A DNA stretch of 7,408 bases, taken from assembly GCA_030615235.1 (NCBI GenBank), contig JAUWZR010000126.1:1-7408 (forward strand), in the 5' to 3' direction. This stretch comes from Promethearchaeota archaeon (GTDB taxonomy: Archaea; Asgardarchaeota; Lokiarchaeia; Sigyniarchaeales; SOKP01). Position 1 is the stretch's first letter. Each line of letters begins with the position of its first letter. The translations under genes were made by a program, and so were the position numbers. Of the stretch, positions 1 to 6,974 are shown piece after piece. The notes beneath the pieces are model-generated. The model saw only the letters and a program-made list of their open reading frames with translations, was not told where the DNA came from and did no database searches.

Positions 1-1848
1 CATTAAGATTTTTGAGTTTTGATATTCGAGTTTAACTGTTTGTGAGCGTTCTTCTGACCCTGATATATCTAATCCAAAAGCGCGGATTGCTTCTAAAAAT
101 CCTGAAATTAGTGTAGAATCGAATTTTTTTTCAGTAAAAGCCTTATCATACACACTCAGGGAAGATTTCTTTTCAATAACAATTGTATATTTTAAATTCA
201 AGATATCCATAAACTTATTGATAGTTTTTTCTTTTGCTGCAAGTTTTTTTCTTTTATTTTTCTTAGTAAGTATAATTGATGAAGCTGTTACCGCTGATCC
301 TAATCCCACTATAACTACTATACCAATTACTAAAGTCCAGTCGATTGCAAATGGCAAAATTACTGTGAAAACTTGAGTTACTATGCCCGCATCAGTACCG
401 TTAAACCAATAAACAAATGCTTTATAATCTCCGTCTAAAGCACTTGATGGGATAATGTAAGTAAACGAATTTGAGTCTGAAGGTGAATTTATAGATATGT
501 TACTTGTGTAAATTTTATCTTGAAAGGGGTCGTTTAGAATAAATGTATAATCTCCATTCAACATGGGCTCTGAAATAAAAAATTTTAATTCTTGACCTAC
601 ATAAAACTCTATTCTGCTTATACCAAGATCAAAATCAATTTTCGATGAACGAGCGGTTATTTCCCATAAATCACCTTCTGAAATAAAATTGTTAGCGATA
701 TAGATATAATTTTCAATATAATTAACTTCGATTAAACTAGTGATATTATTAACATCATTCCTTAACACATTAACATCAATCCAATTATGAGGAAAGTTAA
801 ATTTCACGGAATAATTGGAAAATTCTGGATCGATTGTAGGAGTAACACTCCAAAAGTTATCGTGGGTTTCTGATATCTGAATAGTTCCCGGAGAAGCTAA
901 GTAGTTTTCTAATTCGAGATTGAGACTCACATTAAACATCAATTCAATAGATTGGTTATGATTAACCGGGAAAATTAAATCAATTAGATTTAGAGGTAGG
1001 TTAATATTAGATATTACCACTTTTCCGGTTCCAGGTAAATCATCAGTTATATTATAGATGTTACCATCGACTTCTAGAGTCATATTAATAGCTTCCGGAT
1101 TATATGATTGTTCGGTTCTTTGTATTAATTTATGCCTAAATGGTTTACCCAGATCTTCAATGGACCAAACGCTACCATCGTATTTAGATGTATACAGGTT
1201 TGTATGGATTGAATCATCCTCGTTTAAAAACCAATTATGTTTGGAATTATCACTTGGCACATATGCAGAACCATTAATTACCAAGTAATAACTTCCTTTC
1301 GAAAGAGGTATTGGTTCTGGAAACGATTGAAGGTACCAATTGGGAATGCTTGATATGTTAATTTGTATTGGTTCACCATATACCGTATTATTCGGCCAAT
1401 CGTTTCCTTGGTCATATCCATTAATTTGTACATACACAGAGCTTTCTGGTTCCAATTCCAAATACCCATAAATTTGAACTCCTAAGAGCGTAATATCTTC
1501 TGTGATGTTGAGTTGAACCCCATAACCCTTCATATTTTTATATATTGATTTAAAGCTTGACCCTCCTTCTTCAATTGATTTAAGTTCTTCTCCTAATTTA
1601 ATATCGGTGAAGCTAAGTTCTAAATTGGTAATATTCCATTTCGTACTCGGGAGACTTATGTTAATGTGATCAGTATTAGTTTGCAAAGTAGAGAAGTTTG
1701 AGAATTCAAGAATGCTATAATTAACATTAATAACTAAAGAATCTCCATTACTTTGAGCGTTAGCGTCATTTAGGCGTAAATTTAGCCCCAGTAAAAAAAC
1801 TAGCAACATCATAGTGATAATGATTGACACTTTTATTTTTCTCAACAC
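1..1848 (-). CDS. Membrane-anchored glycoprotein-like surface protein with cytoplasmic longin/roadblock-like domain, partial
   Basis: The frame is open for 616 codons and runs off the left edge. From the GTG at 1848 (TTG at 1845 is an alternative; an in-frame TAG lies at 1866-1864) the product has a basic start MLRKIK, a hydrophobic core at residues 8-22 and an ANA-Q site near 31, fitting a secretion signal. Residues 32-503 are beta-rich, carry 16 N-X-S/T sequons, and end in an Ig-like stretch (about 400-500). A membrane helix spans about 504-527, followed by the basic stop-transfer KKNKRKK (529-535). The cytoplasmic part (from about 550) reads YTIVIEKKSSLSVYDKAF, then LISGFLEAIRAFG and VKLEYQNSKIL, resembling the longin/roadblock-like module of Asgard archaeal proteins, whose fold binds small GTPases in other proteins. 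No enzymatic motif is visible. I infer a receptor-like or cell-surface sensor; the ligand and the missing C-terminus are unknown. Confidence is high for the gene and topology, moderate for the cytoplasmic domain. Confidence 0.85.
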   Translation of the reverse strand, partial: MLRKIKVSIIITMMLLVFLLGLNLRLNDANAQSNGDSLVINVNYSILEFSNFSTLQTNTDHINISLPSTKWNITNLELSFTDIKLGEELKSIEEGGSSFKSIYKNMKGYGVQLNITEDITLLGVQIYGYLELEPESSVYVQINGYDQGNDWPNNTVYGEPIQINISSIPNWYLQSFPEPIPLSKGSYYLVINGSAYVPSDNSKHNWFLNEDDSIHTNLYTSKYDGSVWSIEDLGKPFRHKLIQRTEQSYNPEAINMTLEVDGNIYNITDDLPGTGKVVISNINLPLNLIDLIFPVNHNQSIELMFNVSLNLELENYLASPGTIQISETHDNFWSVTPTIDPEFSNYSVKFNFPHNWIDVNVLRNDVNNITSLIEVNYIENYIYIANNFISEGDLWEITARSSKIDFDLGISRIEFYVGQELKFFISEPMLNGDYTFILNDPFQDKIYTSNISINSPSDSNSFTYIIPSSALDGDYKAFVYWFNGTDAGIVTQVFTVILPFAIDWTLVIGIVVIVGLGSAVTASSIILTKKNKRKKLAAKEKTINKFMDILNLKYTIVIEKKSSLSVYDKAFTEKKFDSTLISGFLEAIRAFGLDISGSEERSQTVKLEYQNSKILM

Positions 1849-2223
1849 TAAACCACAAACTTTCTATATTAATTGTAATATCTTTTTAAATTATTTTCTT
1901 AGAGATAAAATCCCCTAAAAAATTTAAGCTAAGATTTTTAATTTCGTAATAAACGAACAACAAATTCCTTAAGTCTTTTTAAATGTAATATAATATCATC
2001 TATTTAAATATTTGATGTATAAACTTTCTCACTTATTCTTAGAATATAAAAGAGATTCGTTATTAAATTTATTTTCGTTTAGTTTTTCTCAATTTTTAGG
2101 GCTAATAATTGCTACTACATTAGAAAAGCATATCAAAAAACAATTAATGTAAAAAAGAGATATTATTTTAATACGAAGACTGTTATTTTTCAATAGAAGG
2201 AACAATAGAAAATTTCAATTATC
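1849..2223. other. Divergent intergenic region, AT-rich
   Basis: This stretch separates the minus-strand surface protein from the plus-strand U32 gene. It is dominated by A/T runs and must hold both promoters. No ORF of useful length with a proper start, no tRNA-like fold and no repeat array is visible. TTTAAAAAG (1890-1882, minus) and ATTAATATA (1873-1865, minus) are possible TATA-like elements for the left gene, and TTTTAATA (2166-2173, plus) for the U32 gene. None stands out from the AT-rich background. A short imperfect TTCGT/ACGAA inverted repeat at 1943-1957 is too small to interpret. Confidence 0.6.
2195..2201 (+). promoter_or_regulatory. Purine-rich SD-like AGAAGGA, displaced from the U32 start
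   Basis: AGAAGGA is the only Shine-Dalgarno-like run upstream of the U32 gene, but it ends 22 nt before the ATG at 2224, too far for normal use. In that frame an in-frame TAG (2206-2208) prevents an earlier start. Either translation does not use it, or the match is chance. Confidence 0.2.
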
Positions 2224-3474
2224 ATGGCAAAAAAGCCGTTAAAAAAGCCAGAATTACTTGCGCCCGCACAAGATTGGACTTCTTTAAGAAATGTTGCTGG
2301 ATTAGCTGATGCTATTTATTTTGGCGTTAAGAAATATAATATGAGAGCTAAAGCTAAAAATTTCGAAAGAGGTGAACTTAAAGAGATCGTAAAATTCTGT
2401 CATCATCAAAAACCACCATTGAAAGCATATTTAGCAACTAATATCTTAATATACGATTCTGAGCTTCAAGATTTAGAAAGACTAATATCAAATGCTAAAA
2501 AAGCAGGAATCGACGCTTTGATTGCCCATGATGTAGCTGTAATCAAATTCGCTAATCTTGAGAAATTAAAGTTTCATATCTCAACTCAAGCAAATGTATC
2601 TAATGTAGAATCTGCAAAATTCTATGAAACCTTAGGGGCAGAAAGGATCATTTTAGCGAGGGAATTATCGCTTAATCAAATAAAACTTATTAAGCACCAT
2701 CTAAATAAAGCTCAAATTGAATGTTTTGTTCATGGTTCTATGTGTACCTCAATTTCTGGTCGATGTTATCTATCTGCAACAATTTGTGATTCTGAAGAAT
2801 TCTCAGCAAATCGAGGTAACTGTGTCCAACCATGTAGGAGAGAATGGAGGGTAATTGACGATGAAAGCAACGAATTTATATATAATGGACAGATGTTCTT
2901 GAATACAAAAGACCTCTGTATGATAGAACACATTCCAAAATTAATAAATGCTAATATAGACGCTTTTAAAATTGAAGGTAGAATGAAAGATCCGCTTTAC
3001 ATTGAAACGGTAACTGCTTGTTATCGAGAAGCAATTGATAGTTATTTTAATGGTACTTTCACAAAAGAGAAGGTTCAAGATTGGTTAGAAAGATTAAGTA
3101 AAGTATATAATCGCGGATTTCACACAGGATTTTATTTTCACCGTCCAACTATTGAAGATGTGGAATTAGAAAGGAGAGGAAACATCTCTCCTTACAGAAA
3201 ACATTATCTTGGAAAAGTTTTATCTTTTAATACAAACAGCATGACAGCAAATATACTGATTGAAATCAAGGAATTTAACTTAAAAATTGGAGATGAGATA
3301 ATAGTAATAGGTAATGAATCATATCATCATCAAAAAATTAAGCACATGGGCTTTAAAGGAGAAAAAATTCAAAATATATATAAAAAAAGATACGATAATC
3401 CTTTTAAAGTGAATCTGCGTTTAAGTAATAAGGTTCAGAGAGATGATAAAATTTATATTATATATCAAACATAA
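2224..3474 (+). CDS. U32-family protein ("peptidase U32"), probable Fe-S RNA hydroxylation enzyme
   Basis: The 416-residue product opens with KPELLAPAQDW (8-18) and continues with DAIYFGVKKYNMRAKAKNF (29-47), the standard start of the U32 family. The U32 signature lies at 166-184 (E166, H170-G171-S172, C174, G179, C181, S184). SANRGNC-QPCR follows (194-205; C200, C204), and KIEGRMKDPLYI lies at 249-260. C174, C181, C200 or C204, and C232 are placed like the four iron-sulfur ligands of UbiU-type members. The region from about 320 looks like a small beta domain. Although named peptidases, characterised relatives act in prephenate-dependent hydroxylation of tRNA (TrhP) or 23S rRNA (RlhA), or in O2-independent ubiquinone hydroxylation (UbiU/UbiV). 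The substrate here cannot be read from sequence, though RNA is the likelier guess in an archaeon. The ATG at 2224 places the family start correctly, with a stop at 2206-2208 just upstream. It lies 58 nt before pcm. Confidence 0.9.
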   Translation: MAKKPLKKPELLAPAQDWTSLRNVAGLADAIYFGVKKYNMRAKAKNFERGELKEIVKFCHHQKPPLKAYLATNILIYDSELQDLERLISNAKKAGIDALIAHDVAVIKFANLEKLKFHISTQANVSNVESAKFYETLGAERIILARELSLNQIKLIKHHLNKAQIECFVHGSMCTSISGRCYLSATICDSEEFSANRGNCVQPCRREWRVIDDESNEFIYNGQMFLNTKDLCMIEHIPKLINANIDAFKIEGRMKDPLYIETVTACYREAIDSYFNGTFTKEKVQDWLERLSKVYNRGFHTGFYFHRPTIEDVELERRGNISPYRKHYLGKVLSFNTNSMTANILIEIKEFNLKIGDEIIVIGNESYHHQKIKHMGFKGEKIQNIYKKRYDNPFKVNLRLSNKVQRDDKIYIIYQT

Positions 3475-3499
3475 GTCAAATGGTCTAAATGAACAATCG

Positions 3500-3509
3500 T
3501 TTATATTTA
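3500..3509 (+). promoter_or_regulatory. Archaeal TATA-like box before pcm
   Basis: TTTATATTTA is centred about 28 nt before the pcm ATG at 3533, inside the 58-nt gap after the U32 stop. This spacing would put transcription initiation at or just before the start codon, so pcm may have its own nearly leaderless promoter in addition to any readthrough from the U32 gene. A partial AGGTTGA (3518-3524) is the only SD-like run. Confidence 0.5.
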
Positions 3510-3532
3510 GCCCGTGTAGGTTGAATTATTAG

Positions 3533-4207
3533 ATGGATTACAAAGAAAAGAGGATTAAATTAGTAGAAAGGCTTACAAAGAGGGACTTTTTAACTAAGCC
3601 CAATGTAATCAAGGCTATGTTAAAGGTTCCAAGACATAAATTTTTACCGAAAGGTGCTATAGAATCTGCATATATAGATTCTCCACTTTCAATAGGAATG
3701 GGGCAAACAATTAGTGCTCCACACATGAACGCGATGATGTGTGAACTTTTAGAACTTACCAAGGGAGAAAAAGTCCTTGAAATTGGAACCGGTTCGGGCT
3801 ACCACGCTGCCTTATGTGCTGAGCTTGTAGCACCAAAATATTCTAAAAATCCTGGACATGTGTATACAATAGAAAGACACCAAGAGTTAGCAGATAAAGC
3901 TGAAGAAAGTTTAATTAATACCGGTTACGGAGATGTTGTTACGGTTATTCGCGGGGACGGTACGTTAGGTTATCCAGAAAAAGCTCCATATGACAAAATA
4001 TTAGTCACCGCTTCCTCACCAAAGAATGTGCCTCCCCCCTTAAAAGAACAATTAAAAAATGGAGGGATTCTCTGTATTCCCGCAGGTTCAAAAGAATGGG
4101 GTCAGGATCTTTACGTAATTTCTAAAAAAGAAAATAAATTCGATTATAAGAGAGTTACTGGTGTTAGGTTCGTTCCTTTGATAGGAGAATGGGGATTTCC
4201 GGAGTAA
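3533..4207 (+). CDS. pcm: Protein-L-isoaspartate O-methyltransferase
   Basis: This cytosolic enzyme uses S-adenosylmethionine to methylate the abnormal L-isoaspartyl carboxylate in aged proteins, which starts its repair to L-aspartate. The 224 residues match the family in length and order: VPRHKFLP (32-39), the substrate-side segment MGQTISAPHM (56-65), SAM-binding motif I VLEIGTGSGYHAA (81-93), the acidic end of the next strand in VYTIER (110-115), GDGTLGYPEKAPYDKILVTAS (141-161) with motif II, motif III GGILCIPAG (177-185), and the C-terminal VRFVPLIGEWGF (211-222). No key segment is missing. The ATG at 3533 leaves the usual N-terminal helix. The gene follows the U32 gene on the same strand and may be partly cotranscribed with it, but a TATA-like box in the gap suggests separate initiation. 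Confidence 0.96.
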   Translation: MDYKEKRIKLVERLTKRDFLTKPNVIKAMLKVPRHKFLPKGAIESAYIDSPLSIGMGQTISAPHMNAMMCELLELTKGEKVLEIGTGSGYHAALCAELVAPKYSKNPGHVYTIERHQELADKAEESLINTGYGDVVTVIRGDGTLGYPEKAPYDKILVTASSPKNVPPPLKEQLKNGGILCIPAGSKEWGQDLYVISKKENKFDYKRVTGVRFVPLIGEWGFPE

Positions 4208-4221
4208 CTAACCATCTCTAT

Positions 4222-4395
4222 TTACCTATAACTACTATTATTGTTTTCTTTTCGTTTTTCTTTAGCCTTTTCACTTAGATAGCTAACGAATTTACGATTT
4301 TTATCAAGAGTTTCGTCATTAAAATCAACGCCAAAAACCAGTTTAAAAATTAACGACAATATAAAGAGTATAACAAGGATGGATACGAATCTTTA
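4222..4395 (-). pseudogene. Possible small single-membrane-segment protein, start lost or interrupted
   Basis: The open frame between the TAA at 4395-4393 and the TAA at 4224-4222 encodes RFVSILVILFILSLIFKLVFG, a convincing membrane segment, followed by a polar tail with KNRKFVSYLSEKAKEKRKE and NNNSSYR. It has no ATG. Six codons before the upstream TAA, in the same frame, is an ATG at 4413-4411 (MRVKFP, then stop), as if one nonsense change or indel had cut the start from the body. The only ordinary alternative start is the TTG at 4359-4357, which removes about half of the hydrophobic segment. It lies downstream of the 82-residue ORF on the same strand. It may be a decayed gene, a gene with a non-standard start, or chance. 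I do not recognise the protein. Confidence 0.35.
4241..4263 (+). terminator. T-rich tract downstream of pcm
   Basis: Four T runs broken by single G, C or CG, beginning 33 nt after the pcm stop, fit the oligo-T signals that terminate archaeal RNA polymerase. On the opposite strand the same bases would encode the Lys/Glu-rich tail of the small ORF at 4222-4395, so the bias could come from that coding instead. Confidence 0.4.
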
Positions 4396-4396
4396 A

Positions 4397-4427
4397 GGAA
4401 ATTTTACTCGCATCGAGTAGAATTTTC
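4397..4427 (+). repeat. Compact inverted repeat, 14-bp stem with CAT loop
   Basis: The arms 4397-4410 and 4414-4427 pair over 14 positions around a 3-nt CAT loop. In plus-strand RNA all positions pair, including two G-U wobbles (4404/4420 and 4398/4426). In minus-strand RNA those two become A-C mismatches, so the plus-strand transcript is the better folded one. It lies about 190 nt past the pcm stop in the convergent region. It may be a 3' UTR or termination structure, or a DNA site. On the minus strand the loop is the ATG of the interrupted small ORF. Confidence 0.6.
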
Positions 4428-4451
4428 GCTATTTGGACTTAAAGGTAATAA

Positions 4452-4488
4452 AAGCATTTTAGAGTTCTTACTTTGTTACAAAATGCTT
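4452..4488 (-). terminator. Inverted repeat just after the 82-residue ORF, terminator-like
   Basis: AAGCATTTT (4452-4460) and AAAATGCTT (4480-4488) are perfect 9-base complements separated by 19 nt. On the minus strand the first arm begins 3 nt after the stop codon at 4494-4492, and the second arm is followed by TTATTA. The placement suits a 3' end structure for the minus-strand transcript, but the loop is long and the arms AT-rich, so chance is possible. Confidence 0.35.
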
Positions 4489-4491
4489 AAT

Positions 4492-4740
4492 TTATTTAGG
4501 AAAAGTTTTCTTAATGCGTTCTTCCAACAATTTTTTTCGAATATTTTTAATAAATTCGTTATTTTCAATATGTTGCTTTACAGATTTAGATGTAAATGCG
4601 TAGCCATTCTGTTTTTCTGTTTTACTAAAATTTTTCATTATCAAACTGTTTTTAAATTTTTTTGATGCTATAATCCATATTTCTCCGTTAATATATTTAA
4701 AACTATTTAAAACCGACGAAATTAGCGGTAAATTATTCAT
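4492..4740 (-). CDS. Small basic hypothetical protein, 82 residues
   Basis: The ATG at 4740 begins 25 nt after the GH57 stop on the same strand. The product starts MNNLPLISSVLNSFKYINGE, has a short hydrophobic beta-like run EIWIIA (20-25), and ends in a strongly charged, probably helical segment QHIENNEFIKNIRKKLLEERIKK (56-78). It is lysine-rich, with no signal peptide, membrane segment or cysteine. The composition looks like a real soluble protein, unlike the Phe/Cys-rich translation of the opposite strand. The position suggests cotranscription with the GH57 gene, although a T7 run between them may terminate it. There is no clear SD. I do not recognise the family and assign no function. Confidence 0.5.
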   Translation of the reverse strand: MNNLPLISSVLNSFKYINGEIWIIASKKFKNSLIMKNFSKTEKQNGYAFTSKSVKQHIENNEFIKNIRKKLLEERIKKTFPK

Positions 4741-4758
4741 ATTTGTAATTTATTAGCC

Positions 4759-4765
4759 AAAAAAA
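4759..4765 (-). terminator. T7 run directly after the GH57 stop
   Basis: On the minus strand the GH57 TAG (4768-4766) is followed at once by seven T residues. An oligo-T run just past a gene end is a normal archaeal termination signal and needs no hairpin. If it works fully, the 82-residue ORF downstream would need its own promoter; partial termination is also common. Confidence 0.35.
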
Positions 4766-6961
4766 CTAATAGATATTAATTTCTATTTCGATCTCCAGTT
4801 CTTTCCTAAGTTTAAACTGAGGTATCACATTTATACCTTGGTAAATAGTTTTATAACCTTCATCAGTGAATGCGTATGCGACAATCGGAAATTTTAGTAT
4901 TTCTATTAATTCAGTAGCTGCCTTTGTTTCGCTTTTTATTGAATATTCTAGGTTTAAATTATAAGTTAAATCTTGGGCTTTAAAATGGCTTCCTGTATAT
5001 TGAAAAGGTTTAATTAGGTCATTTTTTGACTCGTTTAAAAGAGGCAATTGGTTACTTTCCCATTGAAATTTATTAGGATCACCATTAAAAAAGAAAGGAA
5101 GGTCAATTCCTAATTTTAAATTAGTGATGATCTTTTGAACCAAATCTTCCTTTTCAGGTATTTTCTCGAACTTACTTTTTATAATTATTTTAATTTGATT
5201 TTCCCCAATATTTATTTTCTTAACGATAGAACAAGGATAAGATTCATTAGAACCTGGAATGATTACACTTCCTTTTTGTTCTAATTCTATAACGGCGGAT
5301 TTTCCATTTTTTTCATTTTTAATAACAATAAATTCACCATCAACAAAAGATCCATATTCTCTATATTGGTCTGCTTCGATAGCTTTGATTGTATCGTCGT
5401 TATGATAAAATCTTACTCTTAACATATTTCTCTTAAACCTATCAACCATTATTTTATCTTTATCGATTTTATCTATATCCTCGTCATCATGATACGCTTC
5501 AGGCCACCGGGTTAATGTATTTAAAAGGTTATAAGATTTTGGTTTATAGTCTATCTCAAAAATGGTACCCCCGTCCGAGGGATTAATATAAATATTTAAA
5601 AGATCAGATTCAATTATGATATCCATTCTACTATCTTTATTGAAGTCTAAAGGCGTAACTGAGATATACTTATTTTCTAAGGAAAGGAACTTCGTATTCA
5701 AATTGTCAATGATGATTTCAGAATTGATGAGGTGAGTATAAACGGAAAACCGTAAAAATTGTAAATAGACGCCACCAAATAAGCCGTGCCAATAGCAATC
5801 GTTGCATTGTGATTTATATATTTCTGTCCAAGCATCTTTTATTAATTTGTTTGCTTTATTTCTACTTTCTTGCCCCACCACCTTGTCTAAATTGTTTTCA
5901 ACACGAACGAGTTTATCTCTAACATGGAGCATTTTCTTATGCATATTATTTGACTCGGGATATTTCACTAAGTAATATCTCCAGAAGCCTCCTTTCAAGA
6001 ATAGATATTCGTCTTGCTTTTCAGGATCCCACCTTAGATTATCTCTAATCTTGGTAAAAGCTTTCCTTTCCTTAGTTGGTAAAGCGTATTCTTCCATTTT
6101 ATCGTAACTTGCGGTTGGTAGATATATTAAACTTCTTGCAGGATATTTTTCCATATATTCCGAAAGCGTAACAGACTTTATCCAGTTATTGTTGATTATT
6201 TGGTCGAAGAAAGCGGGAATAAATGGTTTCCCATTGTCTCCCTCTTCATGGCCATGTCCCTCTACATAGCAGATTTGGTGTGTAGTTGCCCAAGCTCCCA
6301 TTTTTTCTGCATCAGATATGAATACAACGCACCTATCACCTTTTTCATCAGCAGCATTTTTCAAATATTCAATCGACATATATGTAGGCTTCCAAGGAGC
6401 CATATACCTCAAATACTCATTAATTGAAAAGACTCTTAATGTCTTTCCTTCATCCTCCGTAATATAGGAATAAAATGTCTCTTTTTCAGTAATACCTGTT
6501 GAGCGAAAATGATTATCATCAACAATCACATATTTTAAGCCAGCATCATGTAGGAAAGAAGGGTAATTCGGCTCCCACACTCTTTCCGATAACCAAGCTC
6601 CTTTCACATCTAATCCGAATTCTTTTTTAATTAAATCAGATAGCTTTTTCATTTGAGCTATTCTATCGCGATAAGGGATAATTGCGAATATGGGCTCATA
6701 ATACCCCCCTCCAATAATCTCGATTTGTCCTCTTTTTGCCATAACTTTTATTCTGTCAATAAAATCTGGCTTGTTCTCAAGAAACCATTCTAATAAATTC
6801 CCAGAAAAATGCAGCGTGAATTTAATCTCCTTAAAATGGAATATATTGTCGATAAGAGGCATATATGATTGCTGATAGACATCTTCATAAATGAAACCCT
6901 TTTGATCAACCGGTTGATGAAAATGGAATATAATGGGAAAGTGAATTTGTTGTTCGGTCAT
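4766..6961 (-). CDS. GH57 alpha-amylase / 4-alpha-glucanotransferase-type enzyme
   Basis: The 731-residue product has no signal peptide and is probably cytosolic, acting on alpha-1,4-glucans. All five GH57 motifs are present: HQP (15-17), GGGYYEP (84-90), GAWLSERVWEP (121-131, nucleophile E126), FISDAEKMGAW (214-224, acid/base D217) and CYWHGLFGGVYLQFLR (389-404). E126 and D217 both lie three residues after the numbers remembered for Thermococcus litoralis 4-alpha-glucanotransferase (E123, D214). The catalytic barrel is followed by a helical DUF1925-like part (about 300-415) and a DUF1926-like beta-sandwich (about 430 to the end), the architecture of AmyA/4-alpha-glucanotransferases. It is some 70-80 residues longer than the Thermococcus enzymes of about 650. 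Amylase and transferase activity cannot be told apart here. The ATG at 6961 starts 12 residues before the first motif segment and sits about 26 nt after a TATA-like box. It is divergent from a maltokinase-like gene, supporting a role in glucan or maltose metabolism. Confidence 0.93.
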   Translation of the reverse strand: MTEQQIHFPIIFHFHQPVDQKGFIYEDVYQQSYMPLIDNIFHFKEIKFTLHFSGNLLEWFLENKPDFIDRIKVMAKRGQIEIIGGGYYEPIFAIIPYRDRIAQMKKLSDLIKKEFGLDVKGAWLSERVWEPNYPSFLHDAGLKYVIVDDNHFRSTGITEKETFYSYITEDEGKTLRVFSINEYLRYMAPWKPTYMSIEYLKNAADEKGDRCVVFISDAEKMGAWATTHQICYVEGHGHEEGDNGKPFIPAFFDQIINNNWIKSVTLSEYMEKYPARSLIYLPTASYDKMEEYALPTKERKAFTKIRDNLRWDPEKQDEYLFLKGGFWRYYLVKYPESNNMHKKMLHVRDKLVRVENNLDKVVGQESRNKANKLIKDAWTEIYKSQCNDCYWHGLFGGVYLQFLRFSVYTHLINSEIIIDNLNTKFLSLENKYISVTPLDFNKDSRMDIIIESDLLNIYINPSDGGTIFEIDYKPKSYNLLNTLTRWPEAYHDDEDIDKIDKDKIMVDRFKRNMLRVRFYHNDDTIKAIEADQYREYGSFVDGEFIVIKNEKNGKSAVIELEQKGSVIIPGSNESYPCSIVKKINIGENQIKIIIKSKFEKIPEKEDLVQKIITNLKLGIDLPFFFNGDPNKFQWESNQLPLLNESKNDLIKPFQYTGSHFKAQDLTYNLNLEYSIKSETKAATELIEILKFPIVAYAFTDEGYKTIYQGINVIPQFKLRKELEIEIEINIY

Positions 6962-6974
6962 AATAACGATGTTA

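Noticed and set aside
1058..1469. Two short open frames, 1058-1288 (plus) and 1278-1469 (minus)
   Set aside because: Both lie wholly inside the long surface-protein frame (minus, 1-1848), are in other frames and show no protein-like pattern.
1807..1812. ATG codons at 1812 and 1809 as the start of the surface protein
   Set aside because: They would remove the basic residues before the hydrophobic core; the GTG at 1848 or TTG at 1845 gives a complete signal sequence.
1849..2223. Possible tRNA, small RNA or CRISPR repeats in the divergent region
   Set aside because: No cloverleaf, no GC-rich island (structured RNA genes often stand out in AT-rich genomes) and no regularly spaced repeat is visible.
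3538..3762. Open frame on the minus strand
   Set aside because: It is antisense to the conserved N-terminal part of pcm, whose motifs are unambiguous.
4393..4395. Recoding of the in-frame TAA as selenocysteine or pyrrolysine
   Set aside because: Those use TGA and TAG respectively; TAA gives no support, so a break or a different start is simpler.
4483..4665. Open frame on the plus strand, 60 residues
   Set aside because: It is the complement of the 82-residue minus-strand ORF; its Phe/Cys-rich translation looks like the reverse of Lys/Glu coding.
6200..6427. Open frame on the plus strand, 75 residues
   Set aside because: It lies inside the GH57 gene opposite the catalytic motif 4 region and is a shadow.
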